From the NCBI RefSeq assembly GCF_019511345.1, contig NZ_JAEUAK010000002.1, positions 372,001 through 436,000 of the forward strand: 64,000 bases of DNA, read 5' to 3'. Shown here piece after piece: positions 54,141 through 63,849 of this stretch; positions within the stretch are counted from its first letter, which is position 1; every line of letters starts with the position of its first letter. This DNA comes from Rhizobium mesosinicum (GTDB lineage: Bacteria > Pseudomonadota > Alphaproteobacteria > Rhizobiales > Rhizobiaceae). The position numbers were made by a program, and so were the translations under genes. The notes beneath the pieces were generated by a model. That model saw only the letters and a program-made list of their open reading frames with translations, had not been told where the DNA came from and made no database searches.

Positions 54141-57032
54141 ATGCAGATCAAACAAGAGGCGCGCCATGAGCAAGCGGCTCGGACCGAAGAGATAACCGCC
54201 CGGCCGATGGTGACGCACGACATCGACTTCTCCGAGATCCTCGATGTGGAACTGCTGCAGGGCCAATGTGACGCCATTGCCGAAGCCAACCGCAATCGTC
54301 CCGACATGCTGCGGAACGATCTTCTTGCCGCTCTGAAAAAAGCCAGCGTCGAAGGGCGCAAGAAGGCGCGGGAACTGCTCGACGCCCAAGGCGGCGGGCT
54401 TGATTGCGCTCATCGCATTTCCTGGCTGCAGGACCAGATCATCACCGCTCTCTATAATTTCGCAACCGCGCATGTCTTCCCGAAGCAGAAGGACAAGTTT
54501 GCGGTCACGGCAGTCGGCGGCTATGGTCGCGACACGCTCGCGCCGGGCTCGGATATCGACCTGCTCTTCCTCTTCCTGCCCAAGCCGGCGGAAGAGACGC
54601 ACAAGGCCGTGGAGTTCATGCTCTATATGCTGTGGGACATGGGCTTCAAGGTCGGCCACGCGACCCGCACCGTCGATGAATGTATCGCTCTTTCCAAGTC
54701 CGACATGACCATCCGCACCGCCATTCTGGAAATGCGCTTTATCTGCGGGCTGCAGTCGTTGGAAACGGAGCTGGAATCCCGCTTCGACAAGGAAATCGTC
54801 ACCGGAACAGGACCGGAATTTATCGCTGCCAAACTTGCCGAACGCGACGAACGCCACCGCAAGGCCGGCGATACGCGCTACCTCGTCGAACCGAACGTCA
54901 AGGAAGGCAAGGGCGGCCTTCGCGACCTGCATACGCTCTTCTGGATTTCGAAATATTACTACCACGTCCGCGACCCGGCCGATCTGGTGCCGCTCGGCGT
55001 GTTGTCGAAGCAGGAGTACCGGCTTCTCAAAAAGGCCGACGATTTTCTCTGGGCCGTGCGCTGCCATATGCATTTTCTGACCGGCAAAGCGGAGGAGCGT
55101 CTTTCCTTCGATATCCAGCGCGAGATCGCAGAGGCGCTCGGCTATCATTCCCGCCCCGGCCTTTCGGCCGTCGAGCGTTTCATGAAACACTATTTCCTGG
55201 TCGCTAAAGATGTGGGCGATCTAACTCGCATCCTCTGCGCGGCACTCGAAGACCAGCAGGCGAAATCGATCCCTGGGCTGACGGGCGTCATCAGCCGCTT
55301 CACCCATCGCAATCGCAAGATCCCCGGCAGCGTCGAGTTCGTGGAGGATCGCGGCCGCATCACGCTCGCCAATTCCGAAGTATTCAAGCGCGATCCGGTC
55401 AGCATCATCCGCCTGTTCCATGTGGCCGATATCAACGGACTGGAATTCCATCCCGATGCGCTGAAGCGCGTCACCCGTTCGCTCGGCCTCATCAACAACA
55501 ACCTGCGCGAAAATGACGAGGCCAACCGGCTTTTCCTGTCGATCCTGACGTCCAAGCGCGATCCCGCACTCATCCTGCGGCGCATGAACGAGGCCGGCGT
55601 GCTCGGCCGCTTCATTCCCGAATTCGGCAAGATCGTCGCGATGATGCAATTCAATATGTATCATCACTATACAGTCGACGAGCATCTGATCCGCGCCATC
55701 GATGTTCTCTCGGAGATCGATAAGGGCAAGGCGGAGGAGTTGCATCCGCTCGCCAACAAGCTGATGCCGCATATCGAGGACCGCGAAGCACTTTACGTCG
55801 CCGTACTGCTGCACGACATTGCCAAGGGCCGTCAGGAAGACCATTCGATTGCCGGTGCGCGTGTCGCCCGCAAGCTCAGTGCCCGCTTCGGCCTGTCGCA
55901 GAAGCAGACCGAGATCGTCGTCTGGCTGATCGAAGAACATCTGACCATGTCGATGGTCGCCCAGACGCGCGACCTGACGGACCGCAAGACGATCACCGAT
56001 TTTGCCGACCGTGTTCAGTCTCTCGACCGCCTGAAGATGCTGATCATCCTGACGATCTGCGACATCCGCGCTGTCGGTCCGGGTGTCTGGAACGGCTGGA
56101 AAGGCCAGCTGCTGCGCACGCTCTATTACGAGACGGAACTGCTGCTTGCCGGCGGCTTCTCGGAAGTGTCCCGCAAGGAGCGCGCGCAGGCGGCGGCCGA
56201 AGCGCTCTACGCCGCGCTTTCCGACTGGAGCCAGAAGGACCGCCGCACCTATACCAAGCTGCACTACCAGCCCTATCTGCTTTCCGTGCCGCTGGAAGAC
56301 CAGGTCCGCCATGCGCATTTTATCCGCCAGGCGGACAAGGCGGGCCAGGCGCTGGCAACCACAGTGCGCACCGACAGCTTCCACGCGATCACCGAAATCA
56401 CCGTTCTCTCGCCCGACCACCCGCGCCTGCTCGCCGTCATTGCCGGCGCATGTGCGGCAGCCGGGGCCAACATCGTCGATGCGCAGATCTTCACGACCTC
56501 TGATGGACGGGCGCTCGATACGATCCATGTCAGCCGCGAATTTCCGAACGACGAGGACGAGCTTCGCCGTGCAGGCACGATCGGCCGGATGATCGAGGAC
56601 GTGCTTTCCGGCCGCAAGCGCCTGCCCGATGTGATCGCCACCCGCGCGAAGAACCGCAAGAAGAGCAAGGCCTTCATCATTCCGCCGTCGGTGGCGATAA
56701 CCAATAGCCTCTCGAACAAGTTCACCGTCATCGAGGTCGAATGCCTCGACCGGCCGGGCTTGCTGTCGGAAATGACCGCTGTCCTGTCCGATCTGTCGCT
56801 CGACATCCAGTCGGCCCGCATCACCACCTTCGGTGAAAAAGTCATCGATACGTTCTATGTCACCGATCTTGTCGGCCAGAAGATCTCCGGTGACAGCAAG
56901 CGCGCCAATATCACTGCCCGTATGAAAGCGGTCATGGCCGAGGAGCAGGACGAACTGCGCGAACGCATGCCATCAGGCATCATCGCCCCTGCCGCTACTG
57001 CCGCCGAAAAGAAAGCCGATTCGCCCGCATGA
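54141..57032 (+). CDS. glnD: [Protein-PII] uridylyltransferase/uridylyl-removing enzyme
   Basis: 963 residues. The nucleotidyltransferase motif is [15 protein letters not shown] near residue 125-139, followed by the GlnD linker region, the HD hydrolase domain with L-L-H-D-I-A-K-G near 560, and two C-terminal ACT domains (about 750-830 and 865-940) that sense glutamine. It modifies PII proteins according to nitrogen status and so controls NtrBC, glutamine synthetase adenylylation and, in rhizobia, acetylglutamate kinase. The first 20-25 residues are less conserved and the true start may lie at an internal ATG. It overlaps murJ by four bases. Confidence 0.95.
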   Translation: MQIKQEARHEQAARTEEITARPMVTHDIDFSEILDVELLQGQCDAIAEANRNRPDMLRNDLLAALKKASVEGRKKARELLDAQGGGLDCAHRISWLQDQIITALYNFATAHVFPKQKDKFAVTAVGGYGRDTLAPGSDIDLLFLFLPKPAEETHKAVEFMLYMLWDMGFKVGHATRTVDECIALSKSDMTIRTAILEMRFICGLQSLETELESRFDKEIVTGTGPEFIAAKLAERDERHRKAGDTRYLVEPNVKEGKGGLRDLHTLFWISKYYYHVRDPADLVPLGVLSKQEYRLLKKADDFLWAVRCHMHFLTGKAEERLSFDIQREIAEALGYHSRPGLSAVERFMKHYFLVAKDVGDLTRILCAALEDQQAKSIPGLTGVISRFTHRNRKIPGSVEFVEDRGRITLANSEVFKRDPVSIIRLFHVADINGLEFHPDALKRVTRSLGLINNNLRENDEANRLFLSILTSKRDPALILRRMNEAGVLGRFIPEFGKIVAMMQFNMYHHYTVDEHLIRAIDVLSEIDKGKAEELHPLANKLMPHIEDREALYVAVLLHDIAKGRQEDHSIAGARVARKLSARFGLSQKQTEIVVWLIEEHLTMSMVAQTRDLTDRKTITDFADRVQSLDRLKMLIILTICDIRAVGPGVWNGWKGQLLRTLYYETELLLAGGFSEVSRKERAQAAAEALYAALSDWSQKDRRTYTKLHYQPYLLSVPLEDQVRHAHFIRQADKAGQALATTVRTDSFHAITEITVLSPDHPRLLAVIAGACAAAGANIVDAQIFTTSDGRALDTIHVSREFPNDEDELRRAGTIGRMIEDVLSGRKRLPDVIATRAKNRKKSKAFIIPPSVAITNSLSNKFTVIEVECLDRPGLLSEMTAVLSDLSLDIQSARITTFGEKVIDTFYVTDLVGQKISGDSKRANITARMKAVMAEEQDELRERMPSGIIAPAATAAEKKADSPA

Positions 57033-58609
57033 GCCTCGTCAAGAAATTCGCCACGGTCGGCGGCGCCACGCTCGGAAGCCGCATCTTCGGTTTTGCCCGC
57101 GAAACGCTGATGGCAGCCGCTCTCGGCACCGGGCCGATGGCGGACGTCTTCTATGCCGCCTTCCGTTTCCCGAACCTCTTCCGCAGGCTCTTTGCCGAAG
57201 GCGCTTTCAACGCCGCCTTCGTGCCGCTCTTTGCCAAGGAGATCGAAGCGAACGGCACTGATGGCGCCAAGCGCTTTTCGGAAGAAGTCTTCGGGGTGCT
57301 GTTCTCCGTCCTGCTGCTCATCACCATCGTGATGGAACTCTCCATGCCGCTGTTGGTGCGTTTCGTCATCGCGCCGGGTTTTGCTGATGACCCGGAGAAA
57401 TTCGGGATCACTATCCGCATGGCGGCAGTGATGTTCCCTTATCTCATGTGCATGTCTCTGACGGCGATGATGAGCGGTATGCTGAATTCGCTGCATCATT
57501 TTTTCGCTGCGGCCGTCGCGCCTATCTTCCTCAACGTGGTGATGATCGGCGCGCTCTTCTACGCACTCTATACCGGCGCCGAACCATTGGCGACGGCCTG
57601 GTATCTTTCCTGGGGTGTGCTGGTCGCCGGCGTCCTGCAGCTCGTCGTCGTCTATCTCGGTGTCCTGCATGCCGGCATGAGCATCGGCTTCCGCTTTCCA
57701 AAGATGACGCCCAACGTCAAGCGGCTGCTAATCCTTGCCGTTCCGGCGGCCGTCACCGGCGGTATTACGCAGATCAACCAGCTCATCGGCCAGGCAATCG
57801 CCTCTTCCCGCGAAGGCGCCATCGCCGCCCTGCAATATGCCGACCGCATCTACCAGCTTCCGCTCGGCGTCGTCGGCGTCGCCGTCGGTGTGGTTCTGCT
57901 GCCCGAGCTTGCTCGGGCGCTGAAGGGCGGAGCGTTACGCGAGGCCGCCTTCCTGCAAAACCGATCGATCGAATTTGTGATGTTCCTGACAATTCCCGCC
58001 GGTTTCGCGCTGTGGATCCTGTCGGACGAGATCATCCGTGTGCTCTATGAGCGCGGCGCCTTCCATGAGCAAAACACCCTGATCGTCGGCTCGATCCTTG
58101 CGATCTACGGCGTCGGGCTGCCGGCCTTCGTGCTCATTAAGGCGCTGCAGCCAGGCTTCTATGCCCGCGAGGATACCAAGACGCCGATGCGGTTTTCGGC
58201 AATCGCGGTCGCCGCTAACTGCGCGACCGCGCTGACGCTCTTCCCCTATATGGGCGCACCGGGCATTGCGGTAGCGGAAGCGACAGCAGGCTGGATCAGC
58301 ACCGTGCTGCTCTTCACAACGCTTCTGCGCCGCGGCCATCTGACATGGGAATGGGCGCTTGCCAAACGCGCCGTCCTGCTGATTGTCGCCTCTGCCGTCA
58401 TGGGCGCTGTCATCTTCTACCTCAAGCAGCACTGGGCGCCCTGGCTTGCCTCGGGCGCACCGCTGCTGACTAAGGTCGGCACGCTTGGTCTGCTGATTGC
58501 GATTTCGATGGTCGTCTACTTCGCGACCGCCTTTCTGATCGGCGGGGCGGACCTCGGCATGATCCGCCGCAACCTCAACCGCAAGCCGGCGCCGGTGAAA
58601 GACGCCTGA
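57029..58609 (+). CDS. murJ: Lipid II flippase MurJ
   Basis: 526 residues with about 14 membrane helices. The N-terminus ([21 protein letters not shown]) carries conserved charged residues in the MurJ cavity, and [15 protein letters not shown] is the family signature. It moves lipid-linked peptidoglycan precursor across the inner membrane. It overlaps glnD by four bases (ATGA), so glnD and murJ are translationally coupled; this order is common in alphaproteobacteria. A strong hairpin follows. Confidence 0.95.
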   Translation: MSLVKKFATVGGATLGSRIFGFARETLMAAALGTGPMADVFYAAFRFPNLFRRLFAEGAFNAAFVPLFAKEIEANGTDGAKRFSEEVFGVLFSVLLLITIVMELSMPLLVRFVIAPGFADDPEKFGITIRMAAVMFPYLMCMSLTAMMSGMLNSLHHFFAAAVAPIFLNVVMIGALFYALYTGAEPLATAWYLSWGVLVAGVLQLVVVYLGVLHAGMSIGFRFPKMTPNVKRLLILAVPAAVTGGITQINQLIGQAIASSREGAIAALQYADRIYQLPLGVVGVAVGVVLLPELARALKGGALREAAFLQNRSIEFVMFLTIPAGFALWILSDEIIRVLYERGAFHEQNTLIVGSILAIYGVGLPAFVLIKALQPGFYAREDTKTPMRFSAIAVAANCATALTLFPYMGAPGIAVAEATAGWISTVLLFTTLLRRGHLTWEWALAKRAVLLIVASAVMGAVIFYLKQHWAPWLASGAPLLTKVGTLGLLIAISMVVYFATAFLIGGADLGMIRRNLNRKPAPVKDA

Positions 58610-58613
58610 TATC

Positions 58614-58652
58614 AGAGTATCTCCGGTTCCTTCCAAGGAAGGGGGATACTCT
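58614..58652 (+). terminator. Terminator after murJ
   Basis: AGAGTATC (58614-58621) pairs with GATACTCT (58645-58652) around an inner CCTTCC-AA-GGAAGG stem, followed by AAGTTTTAGTTTT. The nested hairpin ends the mutS-glnD-murJ run. Confidence 0.65.
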
Positions 58653-58699
58653 AAGTTTTAGTTTTCACGCAGTTCGCGCGCAAAACCACTAGAATTTTA

Positions 58700-59128
58700 C
58701 TAGCAATCGACCCATCGTCGCTGCGGCCCGACATCGACATGGATGATGCCGTTGCAGTAGCTGCCGATCCCGCCTATCCCGGGCGCGGTTTTCGCGGCCG
58801 CGATAATCGTTCGCTCCGACAGTCCGGGAATCCTGATATCGGCTGCCATACACTTTCCGTGCAGGGAGCCGTGGCGGCGAGGATGCGGCCGAAAGCCCGA
58901 CGTTATCATCGGACGGTGCCCCGTCTTTGCCGCTATATGCGACAAGACCGCCCGCAATCGCGCCGGAAAACAGCCGGCGCGAACGCTGACGGTCTGCATC
59001 GTGTAAGCAATACGCGTCTCGTGTTTGGGAAGTTGGGAAGTCTGTCGTCGATTGTCTTGACCGACAGCTGTCGTTGCTGATTGTAGGGCGAAAAGGCCTG
59101 CCATGGCGAGCATACTAGCGTTCTGCAT
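58700..59128 (-). CDS. Exported D-Ala-D-Ala carboxypeptidase-like protein (peptidase M15 family)
   Basis: 142 residues with an N-terminal signal peptide (cleavage near A-V-G-Q, residue 23). The M15_3/YcbK-type core is visible: I-T-S-G-F-R-P near 75-81, then S-L-H-G-K-C-M-A-A-D with His90 and Asp97, and I-I-H-V-D-V-G with His130 as zinc ligands. It should act on peptidoglycan in the periplasm. GGAGGA sits 5 nt before ATG 59128. It is convergent with murJ, and transcribed alone. Confidence 0.82.
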   Translation of the reverse strand: MQNASMLAMAGLFALQSATTAVGQDNRRQTSQLPKHETRIAYTMQTVSVRAGCFPARLRAVLSHIAAKTGHRPMITSGFRPHPRRHGSLHGKCMAADIRIPGLSERTIIAAAKTAPGIGGIGSYCNGIIHVDVGPQRRWVDC

Positions 59129-59314
59129 GGTTCCTCCGATCGGTCATCCCGACGGCCCGTTGGGCCGCCAGCCCGGCGCGAGGATTTTCAGTTCAAAGAA
59201 AGCTTTTCTATGAAATTTTATACTCAATTCTAGCTAAACATGCTGATCAATTTGGCGTAAAACCGGGCGCTTTTCTGCGTCTAAATGGAATAAACATCCG
59301 AATCTGGAGATCTC

Positions 59315-59719
59315 ATGATCCAATCTCTGTTTCTCGTCACCCTCGTCATCGATGATTATGACCGCGCCAAAGCCTTCTATTGTGAGGTCCTCGGCTTCGA
59401 ATGCCTTCAGGATGACGTACAGCCGGAAGGCAAGCGCTGGGTCGTCGTCAAGCCGAAGGGCGGGGATGGGGCGGCGTTTTTGCTGGCGCAGGCGGCAAAT
59501 GAAGCGCAGCGAGCCGCCGTCGGAAATCAGACGGGCGGGCGTGTCGGCTTCTTCCTAAAAACCGATGATTTTGCACGCGATCACGCAGCGATGCTCGGTG
59601 CCGGGGTGCGCTTTCTGGAGGAGCCGCGACACGAGGTCTACGGCATCGTCGCGGTCTTTGCGGATCCTTACGGCAACACCTTCGATCTCATCCAACACGC
59701 TGCACCCGCCGCCTCTTGA
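59315..59719 (+). CDS. Glyoxalase/bleomycin-resistance (VOC) family protein
   Basis: 134 residues of the VOC fold: two beta-alpha-beta-beta-beta modules, starting L-F-L-V-T-L-V-I-D-D-Y-D-R-A-K-A-F-Y and ending F-A-D-P-Y-G-N-T-F-D-L-I-Q-H. A Glu in the second module (E-V-Y-G) and a late His are possible metal ligands. It could be a lactoylglutathione lyase-like or a dioxygenase-like enzyme; the substrate is unknown. Its intergenic neighbours give no functional hint. Confidence 0.82.
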   Translation: MIQSLFLVTLVIDDYDRAKAFYCEVLGFECLQDDVQPEGKRWVVVKPKGGDGAAFLLAQAANEAQRAAVGNQTGGRVGFFLKTDDFARDHAAMLGAGVRFLEEPRHEVYGIVAVFADPYGNTFDLIQHAAPAAS

Positions 59720-59810
59720 TTGCGACCGGGAGCGCGTGCATAAGCGCCCGCGTTAGCAACATGGGCCTTTGGCCCTGGGGCCCTCCACCAGCCTAATCGA
59801 GGACAACATC

Positions 59811-60875
59811 ATGGGCGAATTCAAGAAGCTCGTATTCTCCGGCGTTCAGCCGACGGGCAACCTGCATCTCGGCAATTATCTCGGCGCGATCCGCCGCTTC
59901 GTGCAGCTCCAGGACGGTAACGACTGCATCTATTGCGTCGTCGATCTGCATGCGCTGACCGCGCAGCTCGTCCACGAGGACATGCTGTCGCAGACGCGTT
60001 CGATCGCAGCCGCTTTCATCGCTTCCGGCATCGATGCCGAAAAGCATATCGTCTTCAATCAGTCCGCCGTACCGCAGCACGCAGAACTCGCCTGGATCTT
60101 CAACTGTGTCGCCCGCCTCGGCTGGATGAACCGCATGACGCAGTTCAAGGACAAGGCCGGCAAGGACCGCGAGCAGGCTTCGCTCGGTCTCTACGCCTAC
60201 CCGAGCCTGATGGCTGCCGACATTCTCGTCTACCGCGCCACGCATGTGCCCGTCGGCGAGGACCAGAAGCAGCACCTCGAGCTGACGCGTGACATCGCGA
60301 TGAAGTTCAATCTCGATTATGCCTCACATATCCGCAAGACGGATTACGGGATCGACATCACCGTTGGCGACGAGCCGGTACATGCCTATTTCCCGATGGT
60401 CGAACCGCTGATCGGCGGGCCGGCGCCGCGCGTCATGTCGCTGCGCGACGGCACGAAGAAGATGTCGAAGTCCGACCCGTCTGACCTTTCGCGCATCAAC
60501 CTGATGGACGACGAGGACGCGATCTCCAAGAAGATTCGCAAGGCCAAGACCGATCCGGATGGCTTGCCGAGCGAAGTGGCCGGCCTTGAAAACCGGCCGG
60601 AGGCTGAAAACCTCGTCTCGATCTATGCTGCACTCGCCGACAAGACGAGGGAACAGGTGCTCGCCGAATTCGGCGGCCAGCAGTTCTCCGTCTTCAAGCC
60701 GGCGCTGATCGATCTAGCTGTACAGGTCCTCTCGCCGATAACAGGCGAAATGCGCCGGTTGACGAACGATACGAGCCATATCGACGCGATCCTGCGCAAC
60801 GGCAACGAGCGTGCAAAAGCACGCGCCGACGTGACGATGCGCGAACTTCGCGAGATCATCGGCTTCCTCTACTAG
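59811..60875 (+). CDS. trpS: Tryptophanyl-tRNA synthetase
   Basis: 354 residues from ATG 59811 (GAGGA 9 nt upstream). Class I synthetase: the HIGH-type motif is P-T-G-N-L-H-L-G-N near residue 15-23 and the KMSKS loop is K-K-M-S-K-S-D-P-S near 221. Tryptophan-pocket segments (D-L-H-A-L-T, L-M-A-A-D-I-L) are in place. It charges tRNA-Trp. A terminator follows. No leader peptide with Trp codons was recognised upstream. Confidence 0.96.
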   Translation: MGEFKKLVFSGVQPTGNLHLGNYLGAIRRFVQLQDGNDCIYCVVDLHALTAQLVHEDMLSQTRSIAAAFIASGIDAEKHIVFNQSAVPQHAELAWIFNCVARLGWMNRMTQFKDKAGKDREQASLGLYAYPSLMAADILVYRATHVPVGEDQKQHLELTRDIAMKFNLDYASHIRKTDYGIDITVGDEPVHAYFPMVEPLIGGPAPRVMSLRDGTKKMSKSDPSDLSRINLMDDEDAISKKIRKAKTDPDGLPSEVAGLENRPEAENLVSIYAALADKTREQVLAEFGGQQFSVFKPALIDLAVQVLSPITGEMRRLTNDTSHIDAILRNGNERAKARADVTMRELREIIGFLY

Positions 60876-60888
60876 TCCGATCGCATGC

Positions 60889-60927
60889 AGAGCTCCCGTG
60901 CAAAACGGGGGCTTGCAAATTTTTGGT
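60889..60927 (+). terminator. Terminator after trpS
   Basis: AGCTCCCGT pairs with ACGGGGGCT (one G-U pair) across a short loop, then TGCAAATTTTTGG follows. Confidence 0.65.
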
Positions 60928-60949
60928 CACAGGTGTCAGAGTTCGCGTC

Positions 60950-61441
60950 ATGGTATCAAAGCGACTCTCACGGCTCGAAGGTCACCGCCGCAAATTCATG
61001 GCGGTGATAGACGGGACACCAGAATGCCAACGCGCCGTCCACTATGCCGGACGGCGCGCCAAGAATTCCAATGGCGGCCTCATTCTTCTCTATGTGATTC
61101 CGGAAGGCGATTTCCAGCAATGGCTCGGCGTCGAGGAGATCATGCGGGCGGAAGCCCGCGAGGAGGCGGAAGCCACCGTCGCCAAGGCTGCACAGATCGT
61201 GCGCGAGACGATCGGCATCGAGCCTGAGATCGTCATCCGCGAGGGCAACTCGGCCGAGCAGATCAATGCCGTCATCGAGGAAGACCGGGACGTCGCCATC
61301 CTCGTGCTTGCCGCAAGCTCCGCCAAGGAGGGACCGGGACCGCTGGTTTCGTCCGTCGCAGGACGCGGAGCTGCTTTTCCCATTCCCGTCACTGTGCTTC
61401 CGGACACGCTGACCAACGAGGAAATCGATGCCCTCTGTTAA
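60950..61441 (+). CDS. Universal stress protein (UspA family)
   Basis: 163 residues from ATG 60950. The UspA fold is indicated by K-F-M-A-V-I-D-G-T-P-E-C-Q-R-A-V near the start and by the long helix between strands. A canonical G-x-x-G-x(9)-G-[ST] ATP motif is only partly visible (A-S-S-A-K-E-G-P-G...S-V-A-G-R), so nucleotide binding is uncertain. The basic N-terminus (S-K-R-L-S-R-L-E-G-H-R-R-K) is longer than average. Role in stress survival is inferred from the family. Confidence 0.8.
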   Translation: MVSKRLSRLEGHRRKFMAVIDGTPECQRAVHYAGRRAKNSNGGLILLYVIPEGDFQQWLGVEEIMRAEAREEAEATVAKAAQIVRETIGIEPEIVIREGNSAEQINAVIEEDRDVAILVLAASSAKEGPGPLVSSVAGRGAAFPIPVTVLPDTLTNEEIDALC

Positions 61442-61548
61442 GCCATTTCTTGAGTATCAGTCTCTTGAATCGGCCCGACAATAGGCTTATTTTCTTTTGA
61501 AGAATTCTAAAGACGGTAGAGGTCCCGGCCCGCCGCATGGAGAGCGAG

Positions 61549-62115
61549 ATGTTCATTCAGACCGAAGCCACCCCAAATCCTGCCACGCAGAAGTTCCTTC
61601 CCGGCAAGGTGGTGATGGAAAACGGCACGGCCGAATTCCGCAGTGCCGATGAAGCTCAGGCTTCGCCGCTCGCTGCCCGTCTCTTCGAAATTGCGGGCGT
61701 GACCGGCGTCTATTTCGGCTACGATTTCATCTCCGTCTCCAAGGATAATGCCGAATGGCAGCATCTGAAGCCGGCTATTCTCGGCTCGATCATGGAGCAT
61801 TTCATGTCCGGCAAGCCGGTCATGGGCGATGCCTCGGTCCTGTCGGAAGAGGTTGATGCCGGCGATGAATTCTTCGATGAGGGCGACGAGTCGATCGTGC
61901 TGACTATCAAGGAACTGCTGGAGACCCGTGTACGTCCGGCTGTTGCTCAGGATGGCGGCGACATCACCTTCCGTGGATTCAAGGACGGCAAGGTTTACCT
62001 CAACATGAAAGGGTCCTGCGCCGGCTGCCCGTCTTCGACGGCAACGCTGAAGCACGGCGTCCAGAACCTGCTGCGCCATTTCGTTCCGGAAGTGCAGGAA
62101 GTGATTGCCGCTTAA
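61549..62115 (+). CDS. Nfu-type iron-sulfur cluster scaffold
   Basis: 188 residues from ATG 61549 with GGAGAGCG upstream. An N-terminal Nfu_N domain (about 1-90, F-I-Q-T-E-A-T-P-N-P-A-T-Q-K-F-L) precedes the NifU-like C-terminal domain with G-S-C-A-G-C-P-S-S (Cys157 and Cys160), which binds an Fe-S cluster. It delivers clusters to target enzymes. In rhizobia it is often called NifU-like and is distinct from symbiotic NifU. It lies upstream of tsaB, as in related genomes. Confidence 0.92.
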   Translation: MFIQTEATPNPATQKFLPGKVVMENGTAEFRSADEAQASPLAARLFEIAGVTGVYFGYDFISVSKDNAEWQHLKPAILGSIMEHFMSGKPVMGDASVLSEEVDAGDEFFDEGDESIVLTIKELLETRVRPAVAQDGGDITFRGFKDGKVYLNMKGSCAGCPSSTATLKHGVQNLLRHFVPEVQEVIAA

Positions 62116-62202
62116 AATCTCTGATGCGTCCGGCCGTTCGTCTGGGGTTCGGCCAGCCGGATTTATGGATAGGCGACAATAGTTTATTCGGAAATTGATG
62201 GC

Positions 62203-62862
62203 ATGATCGTTCTGGCGCTCGACACGGCAGGTGTGGATTGCGCTGCCGCTATCTATGACAGCGGCAGGAATACGGTGCTGGGGGAGGCATCGGACATGAT
62301 CGGCAAGGGGCATGCTGAACATCTGATGGGTATCGTCGACCGCGCGCTGGATCAGGCGGGCGTCGCACTTTCGGATGTCAGGCGCCTTGCCGTTACCATC
62401 GGCCCCGGCTCCTTTACCGGTATCCGCGTCGGTGTCGCTGCAGCCCGCGGCTTTGCGCTTTCCCTTAATGTTCCCGCGGTCGGCATCACGACGCTCGAAG
62501 TCATGGCCGCTGCCCAGCGCGAGAAGACACCTGGCCGCGCAGTACTCGCGGCGATGGATGCCAAGCGGGAGGAAATCTATCTTCAGTCTTTTGCTGCCGA
62601 CGGCTCACCACTTGATGAAGCCCGCGCGGTCAGCATTGCCGAAGCGCAGGTCTTCGCTGCCGGTTTCGATGGCGAGATCACCGGTTCGGCGACTCCGTTG
62701 CTGAAACCCGGTATAACGGGCGAATATGCCAGCTCCTTCCCGATCTCCATCGTGGCGCGCCTCGGTGCTGCCGCGAACCCAAATGCCGGAAAGCCGAAGC
62801 CCCTTTATCTGCGCGGACCCGACGCCAAGCCGCAGGCCGGGTATGCGATTGCAAGAGTATGA
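62203..62862 (+). CDS. tsaB: tRNA threonylcarbamoyladenosine biosynthesis protein TsaB
   Basis: 219 residues of the Kae1/TsaD-like ASKHA fold. It starts V-L-A-L-D-T-A-G-V-D-C-A-A and contains I-G-P-G-S-F-T-G-I-R-V-G, the TsaB signature. TsaB partners TsaD and TsaE in making the t6A37 modification of ANN-decoding tRNAs. It lacks the metal-binding His-x-x-x-His of TsaD, as expected for TsaB. It overlaps rimI by four bases. Confidence 0.94.
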   Translation: MIVLALDTAGVDCAAAIYDSGRNTVLGEASDMIGKGHAEHLMGIVDRALDQAGVALSDVRRLAVTIGPGSFTGIRVGVAAARGFALSLNVPAVGITTLEVMAAAQREKTPGRAVLAAMDAKREEIYLQSFAADGSPLDEARAVSIAEAQVFAAGFDGEITGSATPLLKPGITGEYASSFPISIVARLGAAANPNAGKPKPLYLRGPDAKPQAGYAIARV

Positions 62863-63359
62863 CGATGCTGGAAGCCTATCTGACGCTGAAACCGGAATTC
62901 GAAATCGTCGCCATGGAGCCGGAGGATTGCTCCGACGTTTCCCTCCTGCATGGCGAACGCTTCGCCCGCCCTTGGGGTGACGGCGAATTCCACAGCCTCC
63001 TGTCACAGAATACCGTCTTTGGCTTCGTCGCCCGCCAGACCAATGCTATCCTGAAAAAGAGCCTGCCGGGCTTCATCCTCGCGCGCCAGGTGGCGGGCGA
63101 GGCGGAAATCCTGACGCTCGCCGTGCAGGCGAAGGTCGCGCGTTCCGGCCTCGGCTGGCGGCTGATGCAGGCCGCCATGCGCGAGGCACGTCTTCGCGGC
63201 GGCGAAAGCATGTTCCTGGAGGTTGACAACGGCAATATCGCCGCCCTTGGGCTCTATCGCAAACTCGGCTTCGAGCAGGCTGGCGAGCGCAAGGGCTATT
63301 ACAAGGACGCCAATGGGGAGACCTCTACGGCGCTTGTCATGAAGCGCGTTCTTCGGTAG
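62859..63359 (+). CDS. rimI: Ribosomal-protein-alanine N-acetyltransferase
   Basis: 166 residues, GNAT fold with motif A V-A-R-S-G-L-G-W-R-L-M-Q-A-A and motif B D-N-G-N-I-A-A-L-G-L-Y-R-K-L-G-F, the RimI pattern. It acetylates the N-terminal Ala of ribosomal protein S18 and perhaps other proteins. The overlap with tsaB (ATGA) and the family pairing tsaB-rimI strengthen the call. fur follows 34 bp later. Confidence 0.9.
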   Translation: MTMLEAYLTLKPEFEIVAMEPEDCSDVSLLHGERFARPWGDGEFHSLLSQNTVFGFVARQTNAILKKSLPGFILARQVAGEAEILTLAVQAKVARSGLGWRLMQAAMREARLRGGESMFLEVDNGNIAALGLYRKLGFEQAGERKGYYKDANGETSTALVMKRVLR

Positions 63360-63393
63360 TTCCCCCTCTCGACAGGATAAAGAGAAGGCAGCC

Positions 63394-63822
63394 ATGACTG
63401 AGGTAGCCAAGACCCTCGAGGAGCTTTGCGCTGAACGCGGCATGCGCATGACCGAGCAGCGCCGGGTGATCGCGCGCATTCTTGAGGATTCCGCAGATCA
63501 TCCCGATGTCGAAGAGCTTTATCGCCGGTCGGTCAAGGTCGACGCCAAGATTTCCATCTCGACGGTCTATCGCACGGTGAAGCTGTTCGAGGATGCCGGC
63601 ATTATCGCCCGCCACGATTTCCGTGACGGCCGCTCGCGTTACGAGACGGTGCCAGAAGAACACCATGACCATCTGATCGACCTGAAGACCGGCGTCGTCA
63701 TCGAATTCCGCTCGCCAGAAATCGAGGCGCTGCAGGAGCGGATCGCTCGCGAGCACGGCTTCAAGCTGGTGGATCACCGCCTGGAACTCTACGGAATTCC
63801 GCTGAAGAAAGACGAACTCTGA
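63394..63822 (+). CDS. fur: Fur-family transcriptional regulator (Fur/Mur type)
   Basis: 142 residues. The N-terminal winged helix (about 10-80) has T-E-Q-R-R-V-I-A-R-I-L and S-I-S-T-V-Y-R-T-V-K, and the metal-binding motif is H-H-D-H-L-I-D near 90-96. The structural Cys-x-x-Cys of enterobacterial Fur is absent: those positions are occupied by other residues and the only Cys is at 12. In Rhizobiales this type often acts as Mur, repressing manganese uptake genes, while RirA and Irr handle iron. No sitABCD genes are near, so the metal response is not established. Good GC and codon fit. Confidence 0.88.
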   Translation: MTEVAKTLEELCAERGMRMTEQRRVIARILEDSADHPDVEELYRRSVKVDAKISISTVYRTVKLFEDAGIIARHDFRDGRSRYETVPEEHHDHLIDLKTGVVIEFRSPEIEALQERIAREHGFKLVDHRLELYGIPLKKDEL

Positions 63823-63849
63823 TATCATGGCAGTCCGGGAGCGCCGTAT

